In this document: in pieces, positions 22,084-34,345 of the stretch
How positions within the stretch are numbered: the first letter of the stretch is position 1
Layout of the letters: each line of letters begins with the position of its first letter
Assembly: GCF_021869535.1 (NCBI RefSeq)
Contig: NW_026262593.1
Span: 58,178,318 to 58,242,317, forward strand
Direction of reading: 5' to 3'
Source of the DNA: Mytilus californianus
Lineage: Eukaryota > Mollusca > Bivalvia > Mytilida > Mytilidae
Length of the DNA stretch: 64,000 nucleotides
Position numbers and translations under genes: made by a program
Notes under the pieces: generated by a model
Seen by the model: only the letters and a program-made list of their open reading frames with translations
The model's database searches: none
Told to the model about the DNA's origin: nothing

Positions 22084-23720
22084 TTAGCGTGAAATGTCAA
22101 AGATGAAAGCCTTTTCCCTCGTGTTTGTTACTAAAAGACGATTTCGTTTTCTGTCGTATTGTATTGCTCTTGGATTTTTTAGCCCACCTGCTTGAGAGAG
22201 AAGTGGCTTGCATTGATTTCCATCAGAAGAAATGACTATAACATTATTGAAGTCTTGGTTTGTTACATACACATTTCCAATGCCATCGACTGCTATGCCA
22301 CTAGGTTTCTTTATGACAGAACCATCTTTAAAAGACCAGATTGTATTGCCGTCCATGTCACAGCAGCTGATAATATTTTTGCTTGGGTCACACACATAAA
22401 TTTTAGATTCAAAGGATGTAAGTGATGAGTCGCTTGTTAAATCGTTGCGTATTTTTGACAATATTTTCCCATTTTTGGCATCGATAGTTATTATGCCCTG
22501 TTCGGAAGAAATAGATAAGAATTTGCCATCAGTAAATGTAATACTATAACAATCATATTCCGTTTTGGTTTGTGTCACTTCCTTATTGCGTATATTTATG
22601 GACATGATGCTACTTCTTCTAAGCGTTGGAGATATTACGGCAACAGTTTCTTCATCCAAACTTACTACATCAAATGCATAATTCGATTTTACTGGTATGG
22701 TGTTCAAGGGTCTTCCATTCGAATCAAATACAGCTATGAAATCAACCCCTAATTGTGAGTAGTTACACATTACTATATTGCCGTCTGGTAAAAAATCACA
22801 TCCAGTGATTAAATGACCTGTTGTATTTATAGTATTTACAAGTTGGACAACAAGGTTATCAATTGATTTTGTGTTTCCTATGGTTTGTGCCTGTTTACCC
22901 TTTTGACTTTCAAGACGGAGACTACTTGGAATTTTCCGCAGCCGAAACGATCCAAATTTGTTAATACTATTATCCAAATTTCCATCTTCTAGTAAAGACC
23001 GGAGGAAATCTTCCTCTACCTTAACGTCAGAAGATAAATGTCTTAGTCCTATAAACGTGTGTAGATCTGTTGCGTAGTTTGTCATGTCTTCCATCTGTTT
23101 CCGATTTCTGACATTCTGTATCTTCTCTTCTAGATTTTTAAGTGTCAGCTGTATATCATTTTCAGCTTTATTTTCAAGTTTGGAAAGTTCCTCTTTAAGT
23201 CGTATCTCTAGAGTATCTAAGTGTTTGTTTAGTTTTTCTCGAATCTCAAAGATCTGTTGTAAATGATCCCGGGGCAGTCTTTTATACGGGTATGCTTTAA
23301 TTGAATTTCTGATATCATTTGATCAATGTTTGTTTCCATATCTTCTAAAGACATGCGTACTTCATTGAATGATTTGGAGGTCTTGATATTTTTCGCGATC
23401 TTATTTATTGATTTAATATCTTTACATTCGGAATGATCTTCAATGCAAGTGAGACAAATAAGTTTGTCATGAGTTTGACAATACAGTTCGTACTTCTCTG
23501 TATGGTTCTCACATATGTTACCAATAAATAAAATCGATGTTCGAAGTTCATCATAGCTTGCAATCGGTATGGTCATATGATTCTCAGAAATACTCAGTAA
23601 ACTATGGTATTCCTTGCATTCTGTACAGAGGGCTTGATTACATTCGGAACACCATTCTGTACTCGGTTTTGAAGTGTGGCGCTTGTTACAAATGCTGTAG
23701 GACTTGTGATTTGAATCCAT
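22084..23720 (-). pseudogene. TRIM-like B-box/NHL protein, copy 3 (most complete, one frameshift)
   Basis: The start is the conserved Met at 23720 (MDSNHKS). B-box 1 (CNKRH ... CSEC ... LCTEC ... H) and B-box 2 (CENH ... YCQTHD ... CLTC ... H) fill about residues 8-100. A one-base deletion near 23260-23262, relative to copy 2, sends the first frame to a stop at 23229. The next frame continues IREKLNKHLDTLEIRLKEEL (coiled coil), then GCDFLPDGNIVMCNYSQ, FIAVFDSNGRPL, SCCDMDGNTIWSF and a clear NHL blade (PSGIAVDGIGNVYVTNQ ... VIVISSDGNQ), ending AIQYDRKRNRLLVTNT and a stop at 22084. Copy 2 has about 17 extra residues before the NSIN(K/T)FGS segment. No RING is present. If the deletion is an assembly error this would be an intact single-coding-exon gene of about 545 codons; as written it is broken. 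Cytoplasmic ubiquitin-ligase-like or regulatory activity is inferred only from the family. Confidence 0.87.
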
Positions 23721-23774
23721 TATACGCGCTATGAATTGCAGAATCAGTGCAGTTAGTAGTCAAATATATACCAT

Positions 23775-23800
23775 TTCAGGACTGGAAAAATAAAATATAA
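23775..23800 (-). promoter_or_regulatory. Conserved 3' splice acceptor upstream of TRIM copy 3
   Basis: The minus strand reads TATTTTATTTTTCCAG ending at 23782, followed by TCCTGAAATGG from 23781. It matches the acceptors of copies 1 and 2. Confidence 0.55.
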
Positions 23801-23889
23801 TAGTTACTTATTATCAATGCAAGAATAAATCGTTTGCTAAGAATAGTACGTCTATCACGGTCTAATTCTTTACTATCTTTAAAGTGGAC

Positions 23890-24003
23890 AAAGAATTTTT
23901 AATGTGACTAATATCACACTAGTCAAATATGTACTACTATTGTCTTATTAGCTCCTCCACGTCAGCAAAGAAGGAGGTATTAAAACCATTTTTACCCCTG
24001 AAA
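23890..24003. other. Upstream spacer shared by TRIM copies 2 and 3
   Basis: This aligns with 8265-8368: GTGACTAATATC, ACTAGTCAAATATGTA and CCTCCACGTCA are shared. It may contain 5' regulatory or UTR sequence of the genes, but no promoter element is evident. Confidence 0.4.
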
Positions 24004-25640
24004 TTGCAAACAAGGGGCTCATAAGAGCCTGAATCGCTCACCTGATAAAGATTGGCCGTTTTGATATATATATATATATTAAATCAGTTATGTAATAGTC
24101 GTATAGCTGATCGTATTTGCACTGCAGTTTTGTATAAATCTATTTTAGTTTTCGAGAGCATTTAAAAACACAAAAAATAGTTAAAGGTAGCTTAATTATG
24201 GCAACTGCGCATAGGTGTTGTCTAGTATCTGTTCTCTGATTCACGAAAATGACATTATGATATTCGAACATACGTTTGTTTAATAATTAAGAATCGATAT
24301 ATGAATATTTACGGATACAAAATATAATACTAGAAATGAAGAGTGTCAAGATATATATAGCAAATACAATAACCTGTCATAAGATGTGTTAATATAGATC
24401 ATTTCACTTCAGCGTCCGTCCGTTATACGGTCGTCTATATGTATTAAATATGTGCTTGTATTGTTATCATTGAGTTGTTATGTATTACATTGTATATATA
24501 TTATTTTACCTCAATTTCACATACATTGACTTTGATAAAATACTCTTTTAGAAAAATGCTCCAGCCTGAAGGCGTCAAATATCTTTTTTAAAGATAGTAC
24601 TTGTTTGTATAGCCTGCATTGCTGATCATATGCTGTTTACCGTTTATATCTATATTTTTATAGTTCAGGAGATAAGTGGCAAAAACACCAAAAAAAATCA
24701 TCATTTAAGAACCATAACTCCTTAAGGAGTCAGTCTACTGTCCCATTTTTTTTTAGATCCTAAATTTTTGATAATTTTTGCTGCCTACACTTTTTATCTA
24801 TCTTTAATAGTTCTTGAGATAATTGGCAAAACAAATTCAACTCAAATCAGTTAAGGACCATACCTCCTTAAGAAATCATTAATTTGGATATGGTCAAATT
24901 AGCATTAGAGTAGGTTTTGTGTTGCTGATAATTGTTGCCTTCAACAGTTTCTATATATGTAATAAAGTTTTTGAGTTCATAGGCAAAAAAAATGAAAATA
25001 AGTCACAATTAGTCTTTTAAAGGTTATTACTCCTAAAGGAGTCAGCTGAAAAATTTAGTGGAAACAGGAAGTATATTTAACTTGTCATTCTGAGCAGTTT
25101 TGCCCTATCGTATTTCCTGATTTTTACCCTTGTATTTTATTTTTCATTATTAGCCATGGCGGCCAGGTTTGTTTACGGACCGAAAAAAACAACACAAATT
25201 TTATGAACGGTACCTTAGGGATCAGAACACCTTCTTCAGAGAAAAAATATACGTAGACAAAAATCGTCGTTTAAGGCTATAAGTCATTAAAAGGTGACTC
25301 TGATAATTTTGGTCAACGGTGCAAACAGGAAATAGGTAGATGTAATCATTCTGAGCAATTTTTGTGTCAGTCAAATTTTCTCTATCTATCACAGTTTTCA
25401 AGATATAAGACGAGTATGTATTTTACCCATATGTTTTTATTTTACCCACGGTGGCCATTCTGTTGACTTACTGGAACAAATAACACAAACTTTATACTAG
25501 ATACCCTAGGACAGATTGATGTTTTAAGAACATCTGAAGAATGTTAGTTGATAGATTTATTATACTTTTTAATTTTCTAATTTAGACAAAAAAGGACCAA
25601 AATAGAATAGCCAAATTCATCTCCTAAGGTCAATTTTGCC
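24004..25640 (+). mobile_element. Tandem-core repeat element in unit 3 (5' hairpin retained)
   Basis: The 5' hairpin GGCTC-ATAA-GAGCC (24016-24029) is followed by GAATCGCTCACCTG. Repeated sub-blocks contain CTCCTTAAGGAGTCA, TTTAGATCCTAAATTTTTGA and TTAGCCATGGCGGCC. It is orthologous to 8362-11830 in unit 2 but shorter, lacking the family P and retroelement insertions and part of the core. The 3' end is not sharply defined. No ORF. Confidence 0.6.
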
Positions 25641-27861
25641 TGAGGGCTCACATTTGTCTTTGTTGTCCATGTATACATGAGGGTATGGATGAGGGGTACT
25701 CCATTTTCTAATTCTTTAACTTTTTTGACCATTTTTCTTTATTCTTTTTTTTTATTTGGACCGTTATTTTCTATTCTTTATATTTCAGCGCCCATTATTC
25801 TCTATTCTGTTTTTGTTGGCCTCTTTTTCTTTATTCTTTGTATTTTTTACCCTTTATTCTGCACTTTTTGCCCATTATTCTCGATTCTGCAAACCCCATC
25901 CAGACCCTCATACATATATCTTCTACTTTCAATATCTATAAATAAATACATTGTTGATATTTGTTTTGACAATATCAATAAAATGTTTATTTTACGATTA
26001 TCACGGTGTGTAAGTGAACTTACGTTTTTAGTTTGGGTTCGTGCATGTTGCTTGACTAAATCTGGACTCTTTTGGTTTACAATGGTTTGTGTTCTTTTAT
26101 TTGTTATTTTCTTCTTTGGGAAAAGGTGTTGTCTTTCTTTTCCTTATTCGACTTAGTACCGATCTTTATTATTCCTAAGCTATTATCTTTGTTTTTATAT
26201 ACACAATGAATTATTATTTCTTATTTCTACATACTTACATCGCACTGAGCATTCAAAGTATTAAGAATCTCAATTCTACAGAAGTATCCCAAAAGCGGAA
26301 ATAAAATTGTCACATGATATCATATCTTTTCAACAATATTCAGAGTAGATAATATAAATATTAAATTTTGTTTTATAAAGTCGGAGTATTTTGGTAATTA
26401 TAACTTCTATACTCCGCTCTTTAGCATTAAAATCAAATCTCGAGAGTAATAAAAACATGAGAACAAATAGAGAAATACAGCAATTCAGAGAATGCATCCA
26501 ATCTCGAGGCATAAATTGACATACAAGATCTGCTTGCAAGCGTCAGTTAATATTTATTGATTGATTGATTGTTGTTTGCTTAACATCCAGTGGCAAATAT
26601 TTCATGCATATTCAGGACGACAACAAATTAACAATAGATACAATAGGTAGGTCCTTTATTAGGGGTCTTCCGGGCGTTGCTGCGTATTTACACTTTCCGA
26701 ACAGCTAAACGGACACCCACTTTTCAAAGACTTTACTGCCGGTTGGAAGGAGACCACAACAGAAAAAGGAAGAAGTTGTGGCTCCAACAATGCAGTCAAG
26801 TCCGTAGACGTCTGAGACGGTTCCTAATAATAGTTGGAATAGGAAAGGTGAAAAGAAAAAAAAAAGGTTATTAAGATTTTTTAAAAAGAAAGTCGGAAAA
26901 AACTGAGAACATTATGGTCAAAAATTCAAAGATGAAAATTTCTACAGCTGTTTGTTTGAACAATTCATTTTGATACATTGAGAAAACATGTTTTTCATAT
27001 AGGTCATATTCTTGAGTCTATAATCTGAAGAATCTCTTATAAATTTTATTTTTATTACCTTTACTTTGTAAATAATTAACATGGAAATTAAAAACTCTCA
27101 AGCAAAATGTTTATAGAATTTCAAATAGAATTTCATTATACACCTTTAAATATGAAAAAGAAAATAAATGACTTTATTGAATAAATGTAGAATAATATGA
27201 TCCATATATTCTCTTTTGCATAATTGGCACGTGTCATGTCGCCACAGGTTACGCGTGTGTATAAATATTTCTTAATTTAAATTCACAAAACTTTTATGAT
27301 TTCTGCATTGTTATAATATATATTGATTTATGTTTAAATTGAATTGTAAACATATTTTAAATGATTCTGTTTGAATAGTTCACTCAAGGATCTGAAACTA
27401 CCATTGAAAGTTGATGTTAGTGAAAAAACACTATTCATACAAGAGATATGGAAAACATAACTTTGATACGTAAATCTCTCCCTCTCTCTCTCAAACATTG
27501 AAAAACAATTATGCCTGCTCCTTGAAATAACAGTGGAAAGAAATACAATGCCAAATAGAAATAGTATAATAAAGTTGGTTGCAATGTAATTTAGAAATGT
27601 CCAGAGAGACAGAAAACAGGTATAAAGAAACAGTACATGGGGTCCAAATAACATGTATCGTCGCTAACTGCCAGATGTAATTTGTGTATTATTAACAATG
27701 CATTCCATCCATTATTGTAATCCAATAAAAAGAAATCAAGTCTAAATGATAGTAAGTACAGCAAACGCAATATTTGGCAACATGAATCTTCATAGATGAC
27801 TACGACATTTCACAAATCTTTTGGAGGGCTAGTCAATAATCAGAATAAATATTTTGTATAA
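25641..27861. other. Unit 3 spacer
   Basis: It holds a pyrimidine-rich stretch (25680-25960) giving a 159-codon low-complexity frame that is not conserved, then DNA aligned with 12564-13741 and 17608-18060. A CT-rich microsatellite lies at about 27476-27500. Alignment to unit 2 ends near 27850. No gene is supported. Confidence 0.5.
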
Positions 27862-29395
27862 AAAAGATTGTTTGCTTGTTCATGTTAAACGCAGATATTC
27901 CATATAGTTTATGCATTTGTTAAGAGCTCGAAATCGTTCCAATCTATAGTGAAAACTCGCATCCCATTTGTATATATTTTTCAACATTTATAAACCTAGC
28001 CCAGCCAAAAGATTTGTGAAATTTAAAACAAAAAACTACATTGACATGCAGAGATTGTTAAATAATATTTCATGGTGTCTAGAATCTAAAATCTTTAAAA
28101 GTCTAAGGGTTTCAAGTGTTTACTTTTGAATCTCACCACCTGTTTAATTTGTTATCATAAATTACCAATACATATTGACGAGTTTGTATTTCACTCAGTT
28201 AATGTAAATCATAGTCAAAAATCTTTTAAAAAATCAGAAGAATTTATAATTATTTTCTTTCATCTAATATTTTTTTACCTTTTACCCGTAAAATTTCAAA
28301 ATGGAAATTTTACACCATTTTACGCATTTGTTATCATAGAACAAATACATATTAAACATTGAAACTGTAGCTTTTTATGAGTCGATAAAACTTCATTGAC
28401 TGATAAGGTTACAACTATTTCATTATAACATTATATAATTCAAAATCATAATTGAAGTTGAAAACAATTTTCAGCAGCTATTCCAATGTATAACAAAGTT
28501 TTTCATAAAGTACGTTTGAAATAAAATGCATTTGCACAATTATCAAAAACGTGAAAACATTGAGAAAATATAAAGAGGGCATTTAAAAACCATACGTATA
28601 AAGCAGACAACTCCATGGCCATAAGAAAAGAACCCAACAAACAAGAGCCTACATAACACATCAAAGTTAACCAAAGATAAGATAACACCTGACAAACCAA
28701 ACACCGGGGATAGCATTAAACTTAGGTGCTGCAGTAACCTTCAAATTCCTAAAAGTACTAAGAATAAGCTCGCACTAAATTTCAGATAAGTACATATTTA
28801 GAATTCTTTTGATCTCTACGTCAGGAAAACGTTTTAAAGGCCAAATGAAATATATGTTTTAAAGTCCCCGATAAATAAAGACATGTTTGATGCATCAAAT
28901 ATTCAGAAAATTTAGCTTTAAGTTGTTAAAACAAACAAACCATTACATAATCTATGTATTTACCAAAGTATGTAGCCATACCCCTCATGTAGTGTTTACT
29001 TGTGTATTAAAATTGTTAAGCAGCCTAGCACAGCTGTACAATTTGTCAAGTATTTCTGGCAGCATATACTCTCAATAAGTGTTTGTTGGCCGAAAATGTG
29101 AATATTGCCACTTAAACACTGAAAGTGATATATTTAGATGAATTGTCAAGTAAAACGCCTTTAGAAAAATACAGATAAATACTTATTGATATATATCTAA
29201 TTTAGTAGTATCATTTTGGGAATTGATTTCGTGATTAAATGACCTTTTCATTTAATATAATCTGATATCACCCACAAAATACCTTATGTTTCTTTGAGTA
29301 CAGCATTGCAACATTTTCTTTTTTCTTTTTTTCACATTTCTTTTTATCCAGATTAACCATAGTCATCGTTATCAATCAGTTAACACGAGGTTGGT

Positions 29396-29690
29396 TGTTC
29401 ACGATTTTCAGACGCGCGTTTCGTCTACAAAAGACTCATCAGTGACGCTCGAATAAAAAAGTTCAAAAGGCCAAATAAAGTACGAAGTTGAAGAGCATTG
29501 AGGACCAAAATTCCTACAAGTTTTGCCAAATACAGATAAGGTTATCTATTCCTGAGGTAGAAAAGATTAGTTTTTCAAAAATTCAAAGTTTTGTAAACAG
29601 TTTACATATAATTATAGCGGAGAAGCAACAAAATCAGTTTTCGTGTCTAAAGTTTAATTTTGAAAAAAAAGCATTTGGCTGAAAAATACC
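29396..29690 (+). repeat. Dispersed mussel repeat (family Q, longest copy)
   Basis: It begins GACGCGCGTTTCGTCTAC, AAGACTCATCAGTGACGCTC and continues through AGTTGAAGAGCATTGAGGAC to about 29690. Fragments occur at 18571-18660 and 59130-59330. A 64-codon frame in it has no known match. Confidence 0.65.
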
Positions 29691-30401
29691 GAAACAAGAC
29701 TAAAAAAAGTTTTGAAGGTTTGGTTTTGAACCTAATCATCTTGTGAGAGATAAACGCGTTAAGATTTAGAAGTACTCAGCTTTTGAAATAAATTTTAGAC
29801 TTCCCAGTCTTTTTTTCACCTGGTGTTAAACACACATTTTAATCTGTTTCTGTTGTCCATGCATTGTGTTATCTTTGTGTGACAGGCACTATTATGGAAC
29901 ATTGAATAGCAAATGGCTCTAAAATGTTCACGAATTTCAGTTGATAGGTTTTGCTAGAGTAGTATTTTATTAAAGAAAGGGAACTGTCATTAAGGCAATG
30001 AGGAGGAATTGAGTTGAATGAGTTATCCGCTTGTCATTTTCACGGACCAATGACAAGGACCTTCCCTTTAGACTATAACAATTTACTGACAATAAACATT
30101 TAACAAACAAATAAAAATTTACATTTTGCAAACAGCAAACAATCCAACACACTGAAAATAAGCAATGAAATTAAGAACACCGAAAGAGTAAGTAGTTAAT
30201 GCGCCACTTATGTCCCTAGCATATTAAACATGGAGATTTATGACTTTAATTATGGTAGTTAATAAACAATATTGCTTAAATTTAAATATTTTTTGAATAC
30301 AAACTATCTCTTGATGTTACAACGAAACTAGATTCACAGAAGTCACAGTCAAGCATTTCCTACATTATGATTTGATTCTATAACATTGCTGTTAAATAAA
30401 G

Positions 30402-30545
30402 GCAACAGTAGTATACCGCTGTTCAAAAGTCACAAATCGATTAAGAGAAAATAAATCCGGGTTACAAACTAAAACCAAGGGAAACGCATCAACTATAAGA
30501 GGAAAACATCGGAACAACACAACAAAAACAAACGCCAATAATGAA
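30402..30545 (-). repeat. 3' terminal fragment of RT family G
   Basis: It matches 13745-13885: CAACAGTA(G/A)TATACCG, AAATCCGGGTTACAA and CATCAACTATAAGAGGAAAA occur in the same order and orientation. Only the 3' end is present, as expected of 5'-truncated retroelement copies. Confidence 0.7.
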
Positions 30546-33504
30546 ATGTTAGAAGAGACGTAAGGTAAAAACAAATCATACGCATTTCTAAGTTCTCTAT
30601 TATCTAATTGAAGCCTTCTTTTTTTCAAAGAAGAAACCATTTAACGAAAAAAAAACTGATTTTAATGACAGGTATTTGTTTTTACATCTAATGATACTGT
30701 CAATTTGTATTTACAATAATTAATATGATTGGCATTAAAGCAAATATCAAAAGAACTTTGATAAAAGAGATTTTACGTAAATATTTTTTTGTTTGTTCTG
30801 CTGCTCTTTTATCTAGGGATATAAAGATAACTTACATAACTTTTAAGTGCATAAAATTATCGTAATTACCACTTGTTGTCTCGTAAATTTAATTAGATAA
30901 TGTGCTGTCAGTGTTTCGTGTGTTTTGAAAATCTATAATGCAACAAACATTATTGACTTTTGATCCAACGATGCGCGTTTATTTGTTGTCCTCGTGTTGA
31001 TGTACGCGTATTGCTAGAAATACACTGAAAGCAGAATTAACGCGATATACATAACAGGTAACAAATATCCAATTTGGAAACTGCTCTGCAAAGAGAAGAG
31101 TGAATCACAACTTTGGCAATAGTGCGTATTACCAAACTTAAGTATTCAATATTGTCTTTAGTTACATGTACACATTAATTTGAAAACGAAAATGATATGA
31201 ATAAAAGGATATTTAGGGTATTTGTCAATGAGACAGCAGCCTAACGACAAAAATGATTAAAAGACAGGCAAACACTAAATCGTCCCGAGTCTTTGTGAAT
31301 AGATCAAACAGAAACTGTCAATGATATGCTATGAACACCAAATTCTCAACATGACAAAATAATTTCAAGATAAGACACAAACAATAACTAACGAGGTTAC
31401 CGTATTTGGTTAGGCTCATGATTAATTGGCTAGAAAAAAATCATTTTTGGATATTTCAAATCTCCAGCTTTTTGTCTCAATCAGTAGACTTCAATAAAAA
31501 GTTACATACAAACATAAATAGTACAATACAATCAGTACAGGAAAAAACAAGTATACATGTATTTATGTTTACGCTAAAAAAAAAAAGTCACTGCAGTACG
31601 TCGACGTCTTTACTGATTGATTGTTATAATTGATTAACGTTTGTTTTTCATGCAAAGTATGGTTTTACAGAATGTTGTTTTGATGTATGAGATCCTCTAC
31701 ACATTGTTGATATGCACATAGAATTTTTTATTTAAAAAAAAACAAGTTACAAGCAATACCATCCTTTATGGAAACTAGGAATGTACCAAAGAGACAACAA
31801 CCCAACCAAAGATCAGCAAACAGCCCAAGGCCACCAATGGGTCTTTAACAAAGCCAGAAAATTCCGCAGCCAGAGGCTAGCATCAGGTGGGCCCCTAATC
31901 ATTATGTATAAAAGGTGTCATTTGTTGTTCATAGCTGTACATATCAAAACAAATATGGAATGCTAATATGGTTAAAAAAAGAGAATTAGTGTAAAAGTTA
32001 TTACATCCTAAGTTTACATCTACAGGTCATAACACGGTTCCCAGCAATTGACATACGCCAAAATCATATGACAATAACTAGATCACATTTTTCACAAGTT
32101 ATAAATGAAACACCAGCAAAAACAATCTGAATACCTAAATGTATCGTAAGGACTTCCCTCTTTCGTTGTGATGTAATTGTCGTGAAGATCTTCTTAAGAC
32201 ATTCGATAAAAAAAGATGTTATACGATAAAAAAACAACTGAAAACAATTGAAAAATATAAATACTAGAAATGAATTATATGTTTATTTTGTTAAATAGTC
32301 CCCACTCATAACCAAACAATATGTTTGCAGTTAACATTTTAGTACTACATAATCCATGAATTTCTTGGTTATTTGTCATTTTTATTCCCTATCGGATTCT
32401 GCGATAAATTGGCTTGACTAAATTCTGTCTCTCTTTTAATCGAAAATGTCCGCACAACACGTATGACTGTCACGTTCGATCAAGTAAATAGCAGGAAAAG
32501 GCATAAAAAATCAAATTCCGACAAAATTAATTAAAGGAATTTGTTGATTGGACGAGGTCTGATTTCCTTGTGGAATACATCCGTTAATTGGCTGGCGCTT
32601 ATTTCATAAAAGAGCGGTTCCGTGTAATCATTTAAGATTTACCCATTTAGCTTATTTGAAGCATACAAATAAAAAGCAATAAATATAAATGCTTTTTAAT
32701 TGAATAGGAATATAGATGTTTGTGTGTACGTGCACTGTATGTTTACTATAGCAAATGATATTTGTTTTACCAATTTTAGAAACATGATCAGCAATACAAG
32801 ATTCTAGAAGCCATGAACAACACAACGGATACCACATGTGAAACAAGATCTGCTTACCGTTCCGGAGAACCTGAGTATATTTGTCCCTTTCCAGTTAATC
32901 TAACAGTTTAAGTTACAAGTTATTTTTCCCATATTTATATTCCAATTGTATGCATTGCTCTTTCCGACATGTGAGCAGTTGGCAGTTGTTACTCTCAACG
33001 AAGCACCAATTGGAGTTTTCATGCACGTATAATTGTGAATAATGTTGTTTCTTGTTTATGCCTGCGTCTGTTTCTATATGAATTTCATGAAATATTTTCA
33101 AAACATAATGATAATGTGACGTCTGCTGCTCCAACACATATTCATTTTTGTTGTTTTTATTTGATTTAGAATTTGTGTACGCAATTTTTCTTAGGTCCTA
33201 TTTACATGTACAATTGAATAAATAGACCTTGCAGCGCTCTGTCGGCAGTTATAACCGAAAGACCAACTAAGCCGCCTTTACTTTTATAGGCCTCATTAAA
33301 AAAAAATTAAAACATATGGCCACTTCAATATTTGACACTCAACAAAAAACAAACAAAGACGAAACCTAGTGAAACGTTTTATCAAATATGGATTTTTTTT
33401 TAGAATAAAAAAAATGTTCAATGTTTTTACATTTGAATAGCTTAAAGTTCGATGGCACAACATCAAATTATGTTTCAAATTCGTTTTTAAAAGTGAAATA
33501 ACAA

Positions 33505-33650
33505 AAATACCGAACTCCAAGGAAAATTCAAAAAGGAAATTCCCTAATCAAATGGCAAAATTAAAGCTCAAACACATCAAACGAATAGAAAACAACTGTC
33601 ATATTCCTGACTTGGATCAGGCATTTCCTTATGTAGAAACATGGTAGTTC
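33505..33650 (-). repeat. Dispersed mussel repeat (family P)
   Basis: ACCGAACTCCAAGGAAAATT, CAAATGGCAAAATTAAAGCT and CATATTCCTGACTTGG match the complement of 51330-51505. Confidence 0.65.
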
Positions 33651-33729
33651 TAAAAATTTGGAAAATCCTTGCAAAAGTATACTTTTAAGACGCATTGTTG
33701 CTTCAGCTTAAAAAAAAACCAAATATTAA

Positions 33730-34345
33730 GGAAGATACAAAAGACACATTAGGGTTACTAACAAACAACCAAACATCGAAGAAAAACCGAAAACATTATG
33801 GCAAAAAACGAAAAAAGAACATAATGTAAACAGTATAAAACTACAAAGAAAACCAAAATGAGCAACACGAACCCATCCTGGTGGTGATACCAGGTGCTCC
33901 GGAAGGGTAAGCATATCCTTTTTCACGTTTTTCACCCGTCGTGTTGCTCATGACATGTACACATTTAGTGAAAAGTTTCATTCGTAGATGTCAGTATCGA
34001 GGAACAAAGGACGGGATTGTTGCTTCAACAATTGGAACATATCCATGTTCATCTGTAAAACAGACATTCCATACCGGACAACCAGACTATGATGGCGTGA
34101 GTAAAACCTACGAAGGTTGACATCAACTTCATCACTATTTACCCTTGGTTCAATAGCTTCTTTGTTAGCAGCAACCCTCTTTCAAAAAGAAATCATGATA
34201 GGAAACGAAAGCTCCTGAACATCGTTGTTACCTAGACATATTCACTTCATATGAAGGCACTGTTGTAATTTTGCTACACACACATGGAAAATTCACAATA
34301 GAAAAGCTAGAATCATCTCTCATGTTGTAAAGTTTAGATCTTAAT
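33730..34345 (-). pseudogene. RT-element fragment: C-terminal RT sequence plus 3' region
   Basis: Reading leftwards from 34345, the remnant gives SKLYNMRDDSSFSIVNFP, TVPSYEVNMSR and, after stops and frame changes, VNLRRFYSRHHSLVVRYGMS and VLQMNMDMFQL. These align with the C-terminal part of the domain at 16435-16830 (LHTKIYDKRDDFNFP, VYISQLIR, KLYGHHRKLVDLY). A 3' untranslated part follows (33960-33730) containing CGACGGGTG and GGTGCTCCGGAAGGGTAAGC. The catalytic motifs are missing. This copy ties the widespread GGTGCTCCGGAAGGG repeat to the 3' end of an RT element. Confidence 0.75.

Larger units (their letters stand above)
27862..33504. other. Gene-poor AT-rich region with scattered repeat fragments
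   Basis: No open frame here resembles a known protein. Recognisable inserts are an RT-element 3' fragment (about 28590-28720), family Q (29396-29690), the RT family G 3' terminus (30402-30545), a mussel repeat at about 31780-31925 (CAAGGCCACCAATGGGTCTT) and another 3' fragment near 32805-32880. The rest shows nothing I can name. Confidence 0.5.

Noticed and set aside
25677-26156. 159-codon Phe/Leu-rich frame
   Set aside because: Low-complexity pyrimidine-rich DNA; the aligned stretch of unit 2 does not keep the frame.
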